Part shown: positions 15,800-17,906 of the stretch, piece after piece
Layout of the letters: every line of letters begins with the position of its first letter
How positions within the stretch are numbered: position 1 is the first letter of the stretch
DNA from: UBA11524 sp964547515
GTDB lineage: Bacteria; Bacillota; Clostridia; Christensenellales; Aristaeellaceae
Reading direction: 5' to 3'
NCBI GenBank assembly: GCA_964547515.1
Contig: CAZJOA010000045.1
Span: 1-17,906 of the forward strand
DNA length: 17,906 nt
Notes under the pieces: model-generated
What the model was told of the DNA's origin: nothing
Seen by the model: the letters and a program-made list of their open reading frames with translations, nothing else
Databases searched by the model: none
Program-made: the position numbers and the translations under genes

Positions 15800-16666
15800 A
15801 TGAAGCTGTCGAAGTCCCTTCGCCGCTGGTGGCGGAAGGTCACGCCCGGCTGGGTCGCGGTGTATGCCTTCATGACGCTGCTGGCACTTGTCACCTCCCT
15901 GCCGCTGGTTTACATGGTGGTCACGGCGTTCAAGCCCATGGAGGAGCTGCTGCGCTTCCCGCCGCGCTTCTTCGTCGAGCGCCCCGTCATGACCAATTTC
16001 GCCGACCTCTTCCAGTCCCTGGACGGGCGCAGTGTCCCCTTCACGCGCTATCTCTTCAACAGCGTGTTCACCACGGCCGCATCGGTCGTGCTGACGCTGA
16101 CGATCTGCGCGATGGGTGCCTTTGCGGTGGAGAAGGTGCGCATGCGCGGCAGCAAGGCCTTCTCCAGCCTGATCGTCTACGCCCTGATGTTCTCCGCCCC
16201 GGCGGCGCAGATACCGATCTACATGTCCGTGGCGCAGGCCGGGCTGATGAACACCTATGCGGCGCTGATCGTCCCGGGGCTGGCGACACCGATGTACTTT
16301 TTCCTGATGAAGCAGTTCATCTCCCAGCTGCCCGAGCCGCTTGTGGAGAGTGCCCGGCTGGATGGTGCGACGGAAACGCGCATCCTCGTGTCCATTGTCG
16401 TGCCGTCCATCAAGCCGGCTCTGGCCACCGTGGCCGTGTTTGCCTTCATCAGCAACTGGAACAACACCACGGGTTCGGCCATTTACATACAGGATCAGGC
16501 CATGAAGACCCTGCCCTATGCGCTGAGTACCATCTCCTCCGGCGGACTGGCCCGCGCCGGCGCTGCGGCTGCGGCTTCGCTCATCATCACCCTGCCCACC
16601 ATTGCGGTGTATCTGCTCATGCAGACCCAGGTGATGAAGACGATGCTGCACGCGGGCATCAAGTGA
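15800..16666 (+). CDS. Sugar ABC-transporter permease, MalG type
   Basis: A 288-residue permease. The N-terminus is basic, the first membrane segment is WVAVYAFMTLLALVTSLPLV (18-37), and a further set of about five segments follows. VTAFKPMEEL (41-50) is the usual MalG-type loop. The EAA loop is LVESARLDGATETRILVSIV (181-200) followed by VPSIKPAL. ATG 15800 is preferred over GTG 15791 because GAGGAGG (15785-15791) overlaps the GTG and lies 8 nt before the ATG. The gene starts 13 nt after the first permease and should form a heterodimer with it. Substrate type is set by the SBPs; CUT1-type oligosaccharide uptake is the family expectation. Confidence 0.93.
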   Translation: MKLSKSLRRWWRKVTPGWVAVYAFMTLLALVTSLPLVYMVVTAFKPMEELLRFPPRFFVERPVMTNFADLFQSLDGRSVPFTRYLFNSVFTTAASVVLTLTICAMGAFAVEKVRMRGSKAFSSLIVYALMFSAPAAQIPIYMSVAQAGLMNTYAALIVPGLATPMYFFLMKQFISQLPEPLVESARLDGATETRILVSIVVPSIKPALATVAVFAFISNWNNTTGSAIYIQDQAMKTLPYALSTISSGGLARAGAAAAASLIITLPTIAVYLLMQTQVMKTMLHAGIK

Positions 16667-16681
16667 GGGGCGGTGAAACGG

Positions 16682-17906
16682 ATGAAGAAGACGAAATGCA
16701 TGATCGGCCTGTGCTGGCTGATGCTGCTGTGCGCCGTCAGCGCCACGGCGGCGGAATACAACTGGACGGTGGATGCCCAGGGGAATCGCACGGCCATGCC
16801 CGTGGCGTATGTGGCCGTGGAAATGGCGGACTACTTTGGCACGGGCGTGGGGTCGCTGTCGGGCGCGCAGGACATATTCTACCGGGACGGGCTGCTGTAT
16901 GTGGCGGACACGGGGAACAACCGCGTCCTTGTGCTGGACGGCGAGTTGCACGCACAGGCCATCTACACCGGCGGAGAAACGAAATTCAGTGCGCCCCATG
17001 GGGTCTATGCCGATGCGGACGGCGATGTATTCGTCGCCGACACGAACAATCACCAAATCGTGCATTTGGCGCCGGACGGCACCTTCGTGGAGGCCTTCGG
17101 TCAGCCGGATTCGGAGCTCTACGACACGGCCTATGCTTTCCGCCCGCTGAAGATCTGCATCGACCCCATCGGGCAGTTCTACGTCATCAACCGCGAGGAT
17201 TACCATGGCTTCACCGTCATCGATGCCCTGGGGCAGTTCAAGGGCTATGTCGCGCCGACAAAGGTGGGTACGTCCCTCCTGGAGCAGCTGATCGACCTGC
17301 TGGCCACCGAGGAACAGAAGGAACAGCTGGACAGGAAGCTCCCGCCGGTGCACACCAATTTCTGCATGGATGACACCGGTGCGGTCTATGTGACCACCAG
17401 CCGCACGGAACAGGCACAGCTCAAGAAGTTCCTCTCCTACGGCAGCAATATCTTCCCCTACACTGGCGCATTCGGCACGGGGCTGGAGACCTCCGCCATC
17501 GTGGATGTGTCCGTCAGCGCCGATGGGGTCATCACCCTATTGGAACAGGATTCCGGCCTGCTCTACCAATACGACGCGCAGGGCACGCTCCTGTGCAGCT
17601 TCGGCGGCAGCGGCAACTGGCGGGGCAGCTTCATGCTGGCCAGCAGCCTGTGCGAGGATGAGAAAGGGCGCATCTATGTGCTGGATGCCGGCACGGGGGC
17701 GATCACCGTCTTCGAGCCGACCAGCTTCATCACCAAGGTGCATACGGCGCTGCGGCTCTTGCAGCAGGGACGCTACGAGGCATCGATGCAGCCCTGGCAG
17801 GAGGTGCTGACCATCGATCGGAACTACGCCGTGGCACGCATCGGCATGGGCAAGGCCTATATGCGTCAGGAGAAATACGCCGAGGCGCTGGAGCAATACA
17901 CCATCG
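16682..17906 (+). CDS. Exported NHL-repeat propeller with C-terminal TPR, 3' truncated
   Basis: Frame +2 is open from ATG 16682 to the window edge (408 codons, no stop). The start follows the MalG-type stop by 15 nt, with a weak AGGGG SD 11 nt upstream. Residues 1-24 form a signal peptide (MKKTKCMIGLCWLMLLC..., SATA). NHL-type repeats follow: LLYVADTGNNRVLVLDG (71-87), DVFVADTNNHQIVHLAPDG (115-133), and a later degenerate one with RIYVLDAGTGAITVFE (330-345). Together they suggest a beta-propeller. From about 355 the chain becomes helical, with TPR-like repeats (YEASMQPWQEVLTID, then YMRQEKYAEALEQY), and continues past the window. There is no lipobox, and no membrane segment so far. NHL-TPR proteins commonly serve as binding scaffolds. 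Cotranscription with the transporter suggests a role at the cell surface in uptake or assembly; the exact function is unknown. Confidence 0.8.
   Translation, partial: MKKTKCMIGLCWLMLLCAVSATAAEYNWTVDAQGNRTAMPVAYVAVEMADYFGTGVGSLSGAQDIFYRDGLLYVADTGNNRVLVLDGELHAQAIYTGGETKFSAPHGVYADADGDVFVADTNNHQIVHLAPDGTFVEAFGQPDSELYDTAYAFRPLKICIDPIGQFYVINREDYHGFTVIDALGQFKGYVAPTKVGTSLLEQLIDLLATEEQKEQLDRKLPPVHTNFCMDDTGAVYVTTSRTEQAQLKKFLSYGSNIFPYTGAFGTGLETSAIVDVSVSADGVITLLEQDSGLLYQYDAQGTLLCSFGGSGNWRGSFMLASSLCEDEKGRIYVLDAGTGAITVFEPTSFITKVHTALRLLQQGRYEASMQPWQEVLTIDRNYAVARIGMGKAYMRQEKYAEALEQYTI

Noticed and set aside
1..17906. CRISPR array, tRNA or rRNA genes, insertion sequences, phage or toxin-antitoxin genes
   Set aside because: No regularly spaced repeats, tRNA-like cloverleaf, rRNA-like stretch, transposase or small toxin-like gene was seen; the window is an ordinary-looking, dense carbohydrate-use locus.

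Overview
The window is a GC-rich stretch coding entirely on the + strand, with short gaps, short gene overlaps and strong AAGGAGG-type ribosome binding sites. The SD strength, a Gram-positive-style lipoprotein signal, MalF/MalG-type permeases without their own ATPase and short 'MKKLF..LMACMLML' signal peptides suggest an uncultured high-GC member of the Firmicutes, probably an anaerobic Clostridia or Christensenellales-like gut or rumen bacterium. That placement is inference, because the window carries no phylogenetic marker.

Layout. Positions 1-6869 form a tightly packed catabolic block. It starts with a 5'-truncated glycoside hydrolase with a clan GH-D (GH27/GH36)-like barrel. An SMP-30-type sugar lactonase, an SDR sugar dehydrogenase, an IlvD/EDD-family sugar-acid dehydratase and an RraA/HMG-aldolase-family protein follow. 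Read in metabolic order these give aldose -> aldonolactone -> aldonate -> 2-keto-3-deoxyaldonate -> pyruvate + aldehyde. This is a non-phosphorylative (Dahms-type) route in which an RraA-family protein fills the aldolase slot. Positions 6949-9531 encode two exported proteins, a stand-alone CBM9-like binding protein and a GH43-like five-bladed propeller with a C-terminal CBM6/35-like module. An AraC-family regulator follows (9557-10396). Positions 10413-16666 encode uptake: a classical lipoprotein solute-binding protein (SBP), an unusual 981-residue SBP with two N-terminal carbohydrate-binding-like modules and no lipobox, and two inner-membrane permeases. The window ends inside an exported NHL-propeller/TPR protein (16682 onward, cut at the 3' edge).

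How it fits together (inference). Exported GH43-like and CBM proteins trim or hold a plant or host glycan. The SBPs and permeases import the released oligosaccharide, with an ATPase supplied from elsewhere. The GH-D-like enzyme frees the monosaccharide, and the oxidative pathway converts it to pyruvate. The AraC protein probably senses the sugar. The sugar cannot be fixed from sequence; L-arabinose, D-galactose, D-xylose and L-fucose are all compatible.

Non-coding signals are few but clear. A terminator-like hairpin lies after the lipoprotein SBP (11891-11937). A very stable hairpin follows the CBM9-like gene (7795-7831). A second hairpin sits just upstream of the GH43-like gene's RBS. A 12-bp exact inverted repeat flanks the CBM9-like gene. 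No tRNA, rRNA, CRISPR array or insertion sequence was seen, and there is no gene-free stretch longer than 150 bases.
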